Shown: positions 35,345-44,375 of the stretch, one piece after another | Position numbering within the stretch: the first letter of the stretch is position 1 | How the letters are laid out: each line of letters begins with the position of its first letter | Assembly (NCBI RefSeq): GCF_014960965.1 | Contig: NZ_CP063169.1 | Span: forward strand, 3,877,581 to 3,941,580 | Length of the DNA stretch: 64,000 nucleotides | Origin: Ruania alkalisoli | Lineage (GTDB): Bacteria; Actinomycetota; Actinomycetes; Actinomycetales; Beutenbergiaceae | Reading direction: 5' to 3' | Translations under genes and position numbers: made by a program | The notes under the pieces: model-generated | Database searches by the model: none | What the model saw: only the letters and a program-made list of their open reading frames with translations | Told to the model about the DNA's origin: nothing

Positions 35345-35815
35345 TCAACCCCAGATCATGAACACGGCGATCACCACGCCCGCGGTCACGACTGTGGTGA
35401 CGACCGAGGTGATCAGCAGCACCAACCAGATCGGCCAGTGGTCACACTGCACGATCTGCGCCGGCGGGTTGACGATCACCGGTGCGGGCGCCGGCGGCGG
35501 CTCGGGCTCCGGTGGCGGCGCCGGATGCAGCTCGGAACCGCACCGCACGCAGGTGCTCGCGCTCGCGAGGTTCCGCTCGGCGCACTCCGGGCAGGCGATC
35601 ACCGAGGCGACCGTCGTCCCTGATGCGCCCGGTGCCCGGTTCAGCGCGCCGTCGGTCTCCGCTTCTGCAGGCCGTGCCGCCCGGCTCGGCTGCGCCCAGA
35701 ACAACGGGTAGTCACAGGAAGGGCAGAAGTCGCTCGCGGCACGTCCGCCGCCCACGACCGTGATCGTGCCGCACTCCGGGCAGGTGATCTCGCGGCTGGT
35801 GCCGGTCGCCGTCAT
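35345..35815 (-). CDS. Double zinc-ribbon, tail-anchored membrane protein
   Basis: A 156-aa protein. Four CxxC pairs (CPEC, CPSC, CPEC, CVRC) form two zinc ribbons in the first 95 residues. A Pro-rich linker (PAPPPEPEPPPAPAP) and one C-terminal TM (WPIWLVLLITSVVTTVVTAG) follow. The ATG at 35815 overlaps the baseplate gene upstream by 4 bp, so it is the last gene of the sheath/baseplate operon. The likely topology is ribbons in the cytosol, anchored by the tail. The function is unknown; a membrane tether or assembly factor for the particle is a guess from position. Confidence 0.7.
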   Translation of the reverse strand: MTATGTSREITCPECGTITVVGGGRAASDFCPSCDYPLFWAQPSRAARPAEAETDGALNRAPGASGTTVASVIACPECAERNLASASTCVRCGSELHPAPPPEPEPPPAPAPVIVNPPAQIVQCDHWPIWLVLLITSVVTTVVTAGVVIAVFMIWG

Positions 35816-36426
35816 CGCTCCCGCCTTCCCGCCGATGCTGCCGACCCGTCCACCGGCCAGATCTGCTGGCCCGCGACGACGATCTCGACCCCTATATGCG
35901 CCGGCACCTCGTCGCGCACGAGCTCCACGAAGTCCTCCTCGGCCAGCGGACCCGTCGAGGTAACCTCCAACCGGACCCAGCGTGCGCCGTCGGGAGCTCG
36001 TCCTTGATCGAAGACGCCGCCGCTCTCGGAGATGATGGCCGGTTCCCCGGAATACAGCTCGAGCATGGTCGCCAACGCCTTCCGGGTGCCACGCCACGGC
36101 AGCGTCTTGGCGACGGTCAGCAGCATGAGGCGCTGCGCACGGGACCCGTAGGCGTCGTCGACCCCAGGGGCGGCGAGCCACCTGGAGAGATACCGGACCA
36201 TCTCGATCGGGGCGAGGCGGGGGTCAGCCAGGTGCGGGAGGGTGTCGGCGTGGGAGAGGAGGGTCTGTGCCTCAGCCTGGAAGATCCTGACGAACCGGAC
36301 GAAGAAGTCGTCCGCGAGCATGCCGGCCGGGAGCTGCCCGACCAGCCAGTCGTGCTGCCGGGCCGAATGGCCGACCACTGACGCCGGTGCGCTCGGCTGC
36401 TGTGTGGTGATCGCCGGGTCGGTCAC
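35812..36426 (-). CDS. Phage tail protein I-like baseplate protein
   Basis: A 204-aa protein of the phage tail domain family that follows gpJ genes in P2-like and eCIS clusters. The pattern includes FFVRFVRIFQAEAQTLLSHADTLPHLADPRLAP, shown here only in part (FFVRFVRIFQAEAQTLL), then WLAAPGVDD and LPWRGTRKALATMLELYSGE. It helps close the baseplate wedge around the spike. It overlaps the genes on both sides by 4 bp. Tail-fibre genes normally come next; here a zinc-ribbon gene takes that place. Confidence 0.8.
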   Translation of the reverse strand: MTDPAITTQQPSAPASVVGHSARQHDWLVGQLPAGMLADDFFVRFVRIFQAEAQTLLSHADTLPHLADPRLAPIEMVRYLSRWLAAPGVDDAYGSRAQRLMLLTVAKTLPWRGTRKALATMLELYSGEPAIISESGGVFDQGRAPDGARWVRLEVTSTGPLAEEDFVELVRDEVPAHIGVEIVVAGQQIWPVDGSAASAGRRER

Positions 36427-38369
36427 CGGATCACCACCCGGTGGTCGGCGGAGAGGAACAGGGCGTTGTCGCTCAGCGGCAGACGCTCGCGCCCTTCGCC
36501 CAGACGCCGGCCGTTGCGCAGGTCGTAGGAGAACAGCTGCAGCTCGTCGACGGCCAGCACGCCGTCGACAGACTCGATCACCTGGGTGAGGGCTGCCGCC
36601 GTCAACGGCTCCCCGAACGGCCAGCCGACACCGTCGCTGCCGCCGACCCCCGGATGTACGAACCGGGTCAGGGCCTCCGTGACCCGTTGCCGGACCGCCG
36701 CGGCCGGACGGCCCGGCAACCCGCGCACCAGCGCCGCCACGCTCACCCCTTGGTAGTACGGGGTGCCCACCTCGACCGGGACCCCGACGAGGCGCCGTTC
36801 GTCGACCGCCCGTGCCACCTCTTCGAAGAGCTGCGTATCCAGCGCGTAGTCGTCGATGACGTGGGTCTGGATCGGCGTGCGCACCGTCGGCACCACGAGC
36901 AGCTGGACCACTCCCGAGCCGCTGGCATGAGTCGGCAGGCAGCGGGCGCGCGCCACCTCCACCGAGGCCTCCCGGGCCACCTGCTCGAAGTCGCCGGCGG
37001 TCACCGCGCGTTGCCCGCTGCGCAAGGACAAGGGACCTCGGACCTTGGCCTCGTCGACCGTCTCCGCGTCGACGCCGCCGACCGCGGAGCGAGGGTTGGA
37101 CGCCGAGGCGACCATCGGCACCGCCGACCGGAGGACGGTGAGGGTGCCGGCACCGACGTTGCCGCGAGATCCACCGCCCGTGCGGTATCCGGTGACCCGC
37201 ACGGTCGCGCCGTCGGGAGGGATCGCGCCGTACTGACGGCTGCTGCCGTCGGGTTGGCGCACGGCCGGGCCGAAGCGCACCTCACCTGTGGCCGAGTCCC
37301 AGACCACGTGCCGGTCGGTGGGTCCGGACCTGGCGAAGTCACTGACCTCGCTCCAGCGGTGGGACCCGCTCATATCGGCCACGACCACCCCCTCGTCCTC
37401 GCGCCGGGCGGCGACGGGGGCGGTCGAGACTGTGAACACCTGTCCGGCAACCCCGGCCGAGCGTCCGAGCACCTCTCCCGGCACGGCAGTGGAGTGCTCC
37501 GCTGGGACGCTGAGGCCCACCGTGCTCACGGTCAGCGCCCGGATCCGCGGTGATGCCTCGTAGCCGGGCCGCAGCGGTGTCGCGCGCAGCAACCGGGCAC
37601 GGATCCAGAACGCTCCGGTGCCACCCAGCACCAGGAGGGCGTGGTCGGGCCCGATCAGCAACACCAGGCGGCCATCGGTGTTCAGACCGCCGGTGGTGTC
37701 CTGTTCCACCTGCGCTGGCGCCCAGGCCTCACCGGTCCAGACTTCCCACGCCAGCGGTGGCCGCGTCGGGTCGACGCCGATACCCGCCGCGTGCGCTGCG
37801 ACGTCCAGCTGCACCACATGTCGCGCGAGCGAGCGGCGCATGCCGAGGTACAGGGCATCCCCCTCGATCAACGACTCGGAGAAGCAGGCAGCCTCCTCGC
37901 CGGGGACGTGTAGCGCTTCGGTGACGTCGATGATCTGCTCGCTGTCCGCGGCACGTGTGTGGGCGGCGAGCAGTTCGGGTGGTTCTGCCGTCGTCTCGGC
38001 CGAGGTGGTGAACACGACCGAGGACTCCCCGGTGCCTGCAGTCGTCGCTACCTCGGTCCCGGCGGGCACCACGACCGGCCGGGTCGCTGGTGCCGACAAC
38101 CGGAAGATGATGTCGGTGCGGGCGACGCTCGGTGGGAACGGCTCGACGCCGACGAGGTTGAGGAAGTGGACGTACAGCCGCTCCGGTACCTGGTTGACCC
38201 GGTAGAGCACCGTCTCACTCATCCACGCGAACAGCTCGATCAGCGCGACACCGGGGTCGGAGAGGTTGTGATTGGTCCACTCGGGGGTGAACCTCGGGAT
38301 CATGCGCTTGGTCTCGTCGACGATGTCCTGGAAGCGGCGATCGTCCAGGTTCGGCGGTTCGATCGGCAT
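36423..38369 (-). CDS. Baseplate J-like wedge protein
   Basis: A 648-aa putative baseplate assembly protein (Afp11/gpJ class). The N-terminus MPIEPPNLDDRRFQDIVDE, then IPRFTPEWTNHNLSDPGVAL and ELFAWMSETVLYRVNQVPE, are diagnostic. A late GDFEQVAREASVEVARARC and a C-terminal J-type segment follow. The start is the ATG at 38369, which overlaps the gp25-like stop by one base (TGATG); the frame reading to 38612 lies inside that gene. It forms the wedge ring that triggers contraction. Only one J-like protein is present, whereas Afp/PVC have two. Confidence 0.87.
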   Translation of the reverse strand: MPIEPPNLDDRRFQDIVDETKRMIPRFTPEWTNHNLSDPGVALIELFAWMSETVLYRVNQVPERLYVHFLNLVGVEPFPPSVARTDIIFRLSAPATRPVVVPAGTEVATTAGTGESSVVFTTSAETTAEPPELLAAHTRAADSEQIIDVTEALHVPGEEAACFSESLIEGDALYLGMRRSLARHVVQLDVAAHAAGIGVDPTRPPLAWEVWTGEAWAPAQVEQDTTGGLNTDGRLVLLIGPDHALLVLGGTGAFWIRARLLRATPLRPGYEASPRIRALTVSTVGLSVPAEHSTAVPGEVLGRSAGVAGQVFTVSTAPVAARREDEGVVVADMSGSHRWSEVSDFARSGPTDRHVVWDSATGEVRFGPAVRQPDGSSRQYGAIPPDGATVRVTGYRTGGGSRGNVGAGTLTVLRSAVPMVASASNPRSAVGGVDAETVDEAKVRGPLSLRSGQRAVTAGDFEQVAREASVEVARARCLPTHASGSGVVQLLVVPTVRTPIQTHVIDDYALDTQLFEEVARAVDERRLVGVPVEVGTPYYQGVSVAALVRGLPGRPAAAVRQRVTEALTRFVHPGVGGSDGVGWPFGEPLTAAALTQVIESVDGVLAVDELQLFSYDLRNGRRLGEGRERLPLSDNALFLSADHRVVIR

Positions 38370-38788
38370 CAGGAGTCCTCCCGGGGGATCACGTAGAACG
38401 GATAGACCAGGTTGCGCCGGTCGTTGCTCGATCGGGTGCGGTAGGTGATGTGGATCCGCACGAGACCGGCCTGGTCCTCGTCCTGCACCGGGCTGACGTC
38501 CATGACCTCGATCCGCGGCTCCCACTGCGCGAGTGCGTCCCGGACCGCCTCGCGGATCAGCCCGAGCAGGTTCGCTGTGACCGGCTCGAAGAGCAGGTCC
38601 CAGATCCGGCACCCGAAGGCCGGGCGCATCACCCGCTCTCCCGGGGCCGTCAGCAGCACCACCCGGATCGCGTCGTCGAGCCCCGCCCCGTCACTGCTCA
38701 TCGCGATGGCACCGGTGTGGTCGACGTGGAGCGGCCACGCGAACCCACTTCCGACGAAGTTGGCCGCATCCTGGCGTCGATCGTTCAT
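38369..38788 (-). CDS. GPW/gp25-family baseplate protein
   Basis: A 139-aa protein of the gp25 family (Afp9 class), which joins sheath and baseplate. The family features are GSGFAWPLHVDHTGAIA, IRVVLLTAPGERVMRPAFG with the EPR-like core, and FEPVTANLLGLIREAVRDAL. The ATG at 38788 has GAGG at a good distance; a GTG at 38797 is the alternative. Essential for triggering sheath contraction in relatives. Confidence 0.88.
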   Translation of the reverse strand: MNDRRQDAANFVGSGFAWPLHVDHTGAIAMSSDGAGLDDAIRVVLLTAPGERVMRPAFGCRIWDLLFEPVTANLLGLIREAVRDALAQWEPRIEVMDVSPVQDEDQAGLVRIHITYRTRSSNDRRNLVYPFYVIPREDS

Positions 38789-38798
38789 GGTAGGCACC

Positions 38799-40568
38799 TC
38801 AGTTGATCTTCACGACGGCACCACTGATCTCGGTGCTGGTGCTGCCCTTGATCACAGTGGTCGTCCCGGTCACGACGGCACGAGTCTTCGCAGATGCCTC
38901 GAACGTCGTCGACGCCTTGGCTTCGACGTCCATGCCTTCGAGGGCCAGCGACCGCTTCGCCTTCATCGTGATGCTCGTGGCGTTGATCGTGAGGTTCCCC
39001 CTCCCGTCGAACGTGAGCGAGGCAGCGGCCGAGCCCTCCCCAGAGGTGATCACCAGCGGCTTCTCGGCAGCGTAGATCTCCGTCTTGTCCTTGCCGATCC
39101 GCACGTAACTGCGATCGTCGGCCAGCGCCATCCGCACGTACTGCTCCGCATCCGCCTTCCCGTCTGCCATCTCGATCCGATGACCTTCCCGGGAGACGAA
39201 GTGGCGGGTGCTCACCTCGGAGCTGTTCGGGGCGAGCGCCGGTTCCGGAACAGTGCTCTGCTTCCCGAACAACCCGCCGAGGACGACGGGCCGGCGTACG
39301 TCCCCGTCCTCGAACGCCAGGAGAACCTCATCGCCCACCTCCGGGAGCACCACCAGGCCCCGGTCGGGACCGGCGCCGAGGGAGAGCACCCGGGCCCACG
39401 ACGAGGAGGCCGAGTCGGAGACACCTTCGAGTGCCACCCGGACACGGCCGCGTTTGTCCGGGTCATTGATGTCGTCGACCCGTGCGACCGTGATCCCGGT
39501 GTGTCGCAGGCTCGAGGCCGGTGGCGGCGCGCGCCACGGATCGGTGAGCCGCACCGGTGGCCGGTCCCCCACCACGAAGGTGGTGCGCAGGGAGGTGGAG
39601 TCGACCTGGTGCGAGACCTCACGCACGTAGTAGGTCCCGTCCGCGCTACCTGCGGACCGGATGGTGACCAGACCTCCCGGCCGGAGCCCCGGTAGGAAAC
39701 CTCCTCTCCCTCTTCCGCTGACCCGGCCGGCAGCTGCCGCCAGTCCGCCGGCCACCTCCTCCGCCTCGGCATCGGTCATGGACAGCTGCCCGGTTGCCAG
39801 CACCGCGCTCTTCGTCCTGCTCTCGGCCGGAGCGAAGCCGTTCCGATCCCCTGGAATGCTGGTGGTCGCGGTTCCGGTCACGCTCCGTTGCTGCTCTGGG
39901 TCCCATCCCCGGACCGTGAAGGTGCTCGGCCCGGTCTCCTCGCGCCGGACCGCGAAGCCGATCAGCTCCACGCCGAGGTCCACCACGGGTGTCTGCCGCG
40001 CCCACGGTGCCGATCCCGTGACGGGCCAGATCGCGAACCGGTCCTCGAGCACTGCCCAGTCGCAGCCCAGTCTGCCCGCGATCTCGTCCACGAGGCCGAG
40101 CCGGGAGTCGGCCCGGAACGCCCACTCGTGGCTTCTGCCGGGGATGTCGACGTCAGCACGCAGCCCTGCCCCCTTGACCGTCGACCGGATGATGTCGGCA
40201 TCGGACATCTTCTGGTGCGTGGTGACGGCGCGATCCCTGGAGAGGTTGTACGCCTGGTCGTGCACGGTGGCGGTCACGGTCGCGCCGCGGTCGGTCGCCT
40301 CGATCCCGACACCGGTCACGGTGCCGGAGAACACAACCTGAGCAGGCCAGACCGATGAGATCGCCACCGACTTTCCCAGCTCCACCACGCCGTCGGCGAA
40401 GGTCCCTCGGTCAAGGAACCGCAACTGTGCCCGCCCGATCGTCCGAACACCGGTGTCGACCCGAACCTCCAGCAGATCGTCAGCGAGCTCGGTCCGCAAC
40501 TCGGTACCGTCGATCTCCACCCGCAGCTGGGTCTGGGTGTGCGGGTCCTGGTGCGCCTGCGCCGTCAT
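38799..40568 (-). CDS. VgrG-like spike protein
   Basis: A 589-aa spike (Afp8 class, gp27-gp5 fusion). The N-terminal gpD/gp27-like part has TQLRVEIDGTELRTELADD. The gp5-type OB fold is centred on RVDDINDPDKRGRVRVALEG and VLPEVGDEVLLAFEDGDVRR. The C-terminal beta-helix has short strands (LTINATSITMKAKRSLALEG). The ATG at 40568 overlaps the LysM gene; the longer frame to 41171 is that gene read out of frame. It forms the trimeric spike capped by the PAAR-like protein at 17560. No C-terminal effector domain is present. Confidence 0.9.
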   Translation of the reverse strand: MTAQAHQDPHTQTQLRVEIDGTELRTELADDLLEVRVDTGVRTIGRAQLRFLDRGTFADGVVELGKSVAISSVWPAQVVFSGTVTGVGIEATDRGATVTATVHDQAYNLSRDRAVTTHQKMSDADIIRSTVKGAGLRADVDIPGRSHEWAFRADSRLGLVDEIAGRLGCDWAVLEDRFAIWPVTGSAPWARQTPVVDLGVELIGFAVRREETGPSTFTVRGWDPEQQRSVTGTATTSIPGDRNGFAPAESRTKSAVLATGQLSMTDAEAEEVAGGLAAAAGRVSGRGRGGFLPGLRPGGLVTIRSAGSADGTYYVREVSHQVDSTSLRTTFVVGDRPPVRLTDPWRAPPPASSLRHTGITVARVDDINDPDKRGRVRVALEGVSDSASSSWARVLSLGAGPDRGLVVLPEVGDEVLLAFEDGDVRRPVVLGGLFGKQSTVPEPALAPNSSEVSTRHFVSREGHRIEMADGKADAEQYVRMALADDRSYVRIGKDKTEIYAAEKPLVITSGEGSAAASLTFDGRGNLTINATSITMKAKRSLALEGMDVEAKASTTFEASAKTRAVVTGTTTVIKGSTSTEISGAVVKIN

Positions 40569-41230
40569 GGTGCCTCCACCCGCGGCACGGCCAGCATCGT
40601 CCCAGGACGGACGGCCAGCGGATCGGCGACGCCGTTCGCGTCCGCCAGGATCCGCCAGCGGGTCGCGTCCCCGTAGTAACGGGCGGCGATGCGATCGAGG
40701 GTCTCCCCGGCAAGCACACGGTGCACGCGTTGGGGTTGCGGGGTCCCGGAGGTGGGGTTCTGCGGTCCGAATGCCCGTGACTCCTCGTACTGTCGCAGCA
40801 CCAGGGCAAGCCGGGCACGCAGTGGCGTGCCGGAGGCAGCGAAGTACGTGAACGTGAGGTCGAGCGAGGCCACCACGGCCTTGAAGGAGTGCAGATCTCC
40901 CCAGTGGAAGGTCACGGCCGGTGGTCGCGCATTCCCGCTCGCGGCATCGGAGCCGGGCAGCGAGGGGTCGATCTCCATCAACTGCACGATCCGTCCGGTG
41001 TACTTCGTGACCGGGCTGCCGTCGTGGGTGGTATCGAAGAACAGGTCGACGGCGAGCGAGCCGGGTTCGGAGCCGGCGTACCGCAGGCGCGGTACACCGC
41101 GGCCGGGCCGGGTCCGGGCCTCCCAGCGGTTGCCCCTGGTCAGATGCAGCTGGGCAGGGTTGAACAGGCACGGTAACTTCTCGCCTCCCTCGACCTCGAG
41201 GAACGCCTTCACCGGTGCGGTCTCAGCCAT
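40565..41230 (-). CDS. LysM tube-to-spike adaptor
   Basis: A 221-aa CIS tube-associated protein (Afp7/gp53 class). The N-terminal domain KAFLEVEGGEKLPCLFNPAQ is the CIS-tube N motif. A C-terminal LysM repeat (VHRVLAGETLDRIAARYYGD) ends AVPRV. LysM here packs at the baseplate hub and does not imply cell-wall binding. It couples to VgrG by 4-bp overlap. Confidence 0.87.
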   Translation of the reverse strand: MAETAPVKAFLEVEGGEKLPCLFNPAQLHLTRGNRWEARTRPGRGVPRLRYAGSEPGSLAVDLFFDTTHDGSPVTKYTGRIVQLMEIDPSLPGSDAASGNARPPAVTFHWGDLHSFKAVVASLDLTFTYFAASGTPLRARLALVLRQYEESRAFGPQNPTSGTPQPQRVHRVLAGETLDRIAARYYGDATRWRILADANGVADPLAVRPGTMLAVPRVEAP

Positions 41231-43738
41231 CTAGAACACCTCCATCCCGCGGCGCCAGGCTCGTCGCTCGGTCTCCTCCCGCAGCTTCTCCTCGACGACG
41301 GCCATCACCCGGTCGTCGAGCTCGGTGTCGAGCCACGCATCGACCCGGCTCAGGACGCGGTCTTCGAGGTCACGCACCCACGTGGGCTCAGCGATGGCGC
41401 TGCTGCCACCGGGGTCACGCTCCTGGGCCGGCAGGAACGAATAGCTCATGCTCATCGGAGTGTCCTCTCGGCGGCGGGGGATCGATGGCGAGCCGGCAGC
41501 GGTCGGCGGTGGGGGCGGCCCGGAACCCGGGCGATGCTGCGCAGCCGGACCAGGCGGAGCCTGCAGTCCGGTCAGCCCCCGTGACCCCTGCGGGCCGGCA
41601 CGGGTGTGGAGGTCGGCACGATCCTGGGGGCCGGCATGGTGCTGTGGCCCGGCGTGGGCCGGGGTGGCGGTCTGTGCTGGGGGGCGAGCCATCCGTGGCG
41701 GCACCACGGCGAGCCCCGGCGTCGCCAGGCTTGCGGACGGGAGGCCGCCGGGAGCCCCTCCCGCTGGGGGGCCCGGTGCGGGCCGGCCACCCATCACGTC
41801 GTCCCTCCCGGCCACTGCCGGCGTGACTGTGGTCGCGGCGGGCATGCCTCGGTGCCCGCCGATCGCTCCCAGGGTGCTCGGCCCGGGGGAAGCGCTCCTG
41901 CGGCCAGGTCCCGCACTGCCGGGTGGCGCCGGGTCCGCAGCCGGCCGCCAGGTTCCCCATCGATGCGACCCCGGCTGGAGCGACTGCCGAGTAGAGGCGC
42001 GGTCCCGGCCACGGCGCAGGTGCGCGTCGTCGATCCCGAGGCCGGTCCAGGAGCGACGCCGGATCGTGGCGGCGCGACGATGTCCGGCTCCAGGCAGGCG
42101 ATGTGGACCGCCGGTACCCGGCAGGTGAGTTGGACCGGTACCCGGCAGGCGGTGTGACCCGATACCCATCCCCTTCGATGCTGTGGCACCGACGTGGTCC
42201 GGAGCCGCGCTGGAAGGGCGAAGCGTCAGAGGCATTCCGGACGGTGCCTCGCGATGTCCAGCGGCCCCCGCGGAGCCACCGGACGCGGGCACACTGCCCG
42301 TGGCCGTATCGCTGGCAGCACTCATCTCGGTGGACGTGGTCATCTCGGTGGGCAGGACACCGGGATCGCCGGCCCTGGGCACCCGCGACCCCGAGATCGC
42401 GTCACCGGTGGGCCGGCCCCGGACGCTCATGCGCCAGACCATCGCGGTAGCTGCCGGCCGCGGTCGTCCGAGGGGATGCACGCTCTGCACTGCCATCGAT
42501 GCCGACGCGACAGGGCTGCTCGGGAAGTCGAGCAACCGCGCTGCCCTCGTGATCGGCCCGAGAACGCGACCGGACCGCTGTGCGAGTGCCCCTGGTGCGC
42601 CGTGGCCGCCTGCGCGCACGCGATCCGGCCGACCGCGCAGGCGGCGCAGGTCACCCCCGCCCGCCTCGTTGGGCGTGCGGCCCTCTGCCATCGTCTGCGC
42701 TGGCTCCGAACCGATTCGCGCTCGCCCGGGAGTGAGTGGGGCCGTCCCCCCGGTGGTGGCCTCGGCTCCCATTGCGGCCACTGCCTGCGTGGCCCGAACT
42801 CGGCGCCGCACCAGGCGTGAGGTCCGGGCTACAGCAGATCTACTGAGAGTCGACGCATAGCCCGGGTCTTCCCCGGCGGGCGAGCCCCCATCCGGCAACG
42901 AGCCCCACAGCGCCCCGGCAGGGCTCCTGGCACCGCCGGCCGCACTCGCCCCTCGGGCGCCGTCAGGACTCCTAGGATCGACGATAGGATCCGGGTTCCC
43001 TCCGGCTCGTCCGACATCGGGATCGGTTTCGTCACCGTGTCCGCCCGGCCCGTGGTGCGCATTCCGTCCGCCCTGTCTGCCGGGTCCACCCTGCCCGCCG
43101 TGCTGACTCTGCCCGGCCCGCCCGCTGTGCTGACTCTGCCCGGCCGGGCCACTCTGCCCACTCTGCCCGGCCGGCCCACTCTGCCCACTCTGCCCGGCCC
43201 GGCCACTCTGCCCACTCTGGCGTCCGCCGGAGACGGACCGCGGGCGACGGCGCACCACCCGGCGCGCACGCGCGTCGGCCGGGGTGGTCATCCGACCGAC
43301 CGCTGTGACCTCCTCGGGCAGCTGCATCGGAACCGCCTGCGCCGTCATGGTGGCCGGGATCTCGCCGGGCCGGCGCGACGCCTCGTCCGGAACGGGTCCC
43401 ACGGCCCGCCGCAGACCACGGGCGGGCAATGGGCTATCCGCGTTGGTGGCGCCGAACCACCAGCGGGGTGGCCGCACCCCAGACGCATCCAGATCCACGC
43501 TGCGGTAGGTCCCGGCCGTGGCCAGTGCCCGGCGCACGGCAGCCGGCCGGCCCCATCCGCTCACGAACCGCATCGACGAGGCGGCCACTGCCCCGATCGT
43601 GCTCGGGCGGGACCCACCCCAGGGGCCGGCATGCCGATAGCGCTCCGCGACATGCCCACCCACTGAGGTCTCGCCGGGCAGGTGCCGATCCGCCTGGTCC
43701 GGTTCCTGCCTCGCTGTCCGCTCCAGGTCCCCGGTCAT
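41231..43738 (-). CDS. 835-aa largely disordered eCIS protein with short folded C-terminus
   Basis: One frame of 835 codons starts at 43738 inside the stop of the tube-like gene (ATGA) and ends just before the LysM gene. Residues about 140-760 are Gly/Ala/Pro/Arg/Ser/Gln-rich with tandem GQSGQSGPA units and no predictable fold. The last 74 residues (from MSMSYSFLPAQERDPGG) are helical and charged (WVRDLEDRVLSRVDAWLDTE) and look like the small gene usually found at this position. An internal ATG at 41456 with GAGAGGA upstream could give that piece alone. The tape measure is otherwise missing, so a ruler or scaffold role is possible; unproven. Confidence 0.55.
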   Translation of the reverse strand: MTGDLERTARQEPDQADRHLPGETSVGGHVAERYRHAGPWGGSRPSTIGAVAASSMRFVSGWGRPAAVRRALATAGTYRSVDLDASGVRPPRWWFGATNADSPLPARGLRRAVGPVPDEASRRPGEIPATMTAQAVPMQLPEEVTAVGRMTTPADARARRVVRRRPRSVSGGRQSGQSGRAGQSGQSGPAGQSGQSGPAGQSQHSGRAGQSQHGGQGGPGRQGGRNAHHGPGGHGDETDPDVGRAGGNPDPIVDPRSPDGARGASAAGGARSPAGALWGSLPDGGSPAGEDPGYASTLSRSAVARTSRLVRRRVRATQAVAAMGAEATTGGTAPLTPGRARIGSEPAQTMAEGRTPNEAGGGDLRRLRGRPDRVRAGGHGAPGALAQRSGRVLGPITRAARLLDFPSSPVASASMAVQSVHPLGRPRPAATAMVWRMSVRGRPTGDAISGSRVPRAGDPGVLPTEMTTSTEMSAASDTATGSVPASGGSAGAAGHREAPSGMPLTLRPSSAAPDHVGATASKGMGIGSHRLPGTGPTHLPGTGGPHRLPGAGHRRAATIRRRSWTGLGIDDAHLRRGRDRASTRQSLQPGSHRWGTWRPAADPAPPGSAGPGRRSASPGPSTLGAIGGHRGMPAATTVTPAVAGRDDVMGGRPAPGPPAGGAPGGLPSASLATPGLAVVPPRMARPPAQTATPAHAGPQHHAGPQDRADLHTRAGPQGSRGLTGLQAPPGPAAQHRPGSGPPPPPTAAGSPSIPRRREDTPMSMSYSFLPAQERDPGGSSAIAEPTWVRDLEDRVLSRVDAWLDTELDDRVMAVVEEKLREETERRAWRRGMEVF
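43093..43220 (-). repeat. 27-bp in-frame tandem repeats in the disordered gene
   Basis: Imperfect 27-bp units built on CTCTGCCCGGCC, with shorter partial units, encode GQSGQSGPA and QSQHSGRAG-type repeats. The period is a multiple of three, so copy number change would only alter length. Not a CRISPR array: there are no spacers. Confidence 0.65.
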
Positions 43739-44208
43739 GCCGTCACCGCACGGAATCCGTTGTGTGCGACCTCAAGGGTCTCGTTCAGCGGCGCATCCGA
43801 GTCCGCGAGTAGTTGCGGCCCGCTCCAGCTGACGGCGAAAACGCCCTCCAGCTCCCACGATCGCAACCGGTCGCCGGTGTGGTTGATCACCGTCACGGCC
43901 CCGGTGGCGCGGGTGAGCACGTTGTCGTTACCGGCGAAACCCGCACCCGAGCTCTTCGCCACCCAGGTGAACAACGCGTCGGACTGCACCAGCCCGCGGG
44001 TGAACACGAGGTGGGGCCAGCGCATCACACCGGGGAGCTGGTGCACGTAGGAGTTCTGGCCGCCCTCGGCGTACTCCTCGACCGCGACGTCCAACTGCAG
44101 TCCCGAGACCTCCCGGAACGTGCCGATCTCCACACCGTCGACCTCGAACAGGAAACGGCTGGACGTCGACGGCTCGCCTCCGAGCGGTGCCAGATCAGGC
44201 GTTCTCAC
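43735..44208 (-). CDS. Second tail-tube (gp19-like) protein
   Basis: A 157-aa protein of the T4 gp19/Hcp-like tube family, probably the tube-initiator (Afp5 class). Core signatures are SRFLFEVDGVEIGTFREVSG, VAVEEYAEGGQN, and HLVFTRGLVQSDALFTWV. The GTG at 44208 has GGGAG upstream; an ATG at 44232 would overlap the small gene more deeply. It overlaps the small upstream gene by 14 bp and the large disordered gene by 4 bp. Confidence 0.87.
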   Translation of the reverse strand: MRTPDLAPLGGEPSTSSRFLFEVDGVEIGTFREVSGLQLDVAVEEYAEGGQNSYVHQLPGVMRWPHLVFTRGLVQSDALFTWVAKSSGAGFAGNDNVLTRATGAVTVINHTGDRLRSWELEGVFAVSWSGPQLLADSDAPLNETLEVAHNGFRAVTA

Positions 44209-44368
44209 GGACCATCTCCCACGCGTGTTCATTCATTGCCGAGACCGCACGGACCATCCGCACCCGGTCGAGATGCTCGAGGTCCAGCAGTTCGTCGAGC
44301 GGCCAGTGCAGGTGATAAGCGAGGTAGGCGATCTCCTGCCACAGCGCATCCGGCGGATAGTGGAGCAT
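44195..44368 (-). CDS. Small conserved eCIS protein (DUF6760-like)
   Basis: A 57-aa protein too short for common gene callers: MLHYPPDALWQEIAYLAYHL then HWPLDELLDLEHLDRVRMVR and AVSAMNEHAWEMVRENA. The pattern (YPxDxLxxExAYLAxHxHW) is that of the small protein next to the tube gene in many eCIS and phage-like loci. It begins 7 bp after the tail-assembly gene stop and runs into the second tube gene. Probably an assembly helper. Confidence 0.75.
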   Translation of the reverse strand: MLHYPPDALWQEIAYLAYHLHWPLDELLDLEHLDRVRMVRAVSAMNEHAWEMVRENA

Positions 44369-44375
44369 CCGGCGA

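Noticed and set aside
38445-39695. Plus-strand ORF of over 400 codons opposite gp25/VgrG genes
   Set aside because: Shadow frame in GC-rich DNA; the minus strand holds well-recognised baseplate proteins over the same bases.
43090-43220. Direct repeats resembling a CRISPR array
   Set aside because: The units are contiguous 27-bp coding repeats with no spacers, and there are no cas genes.
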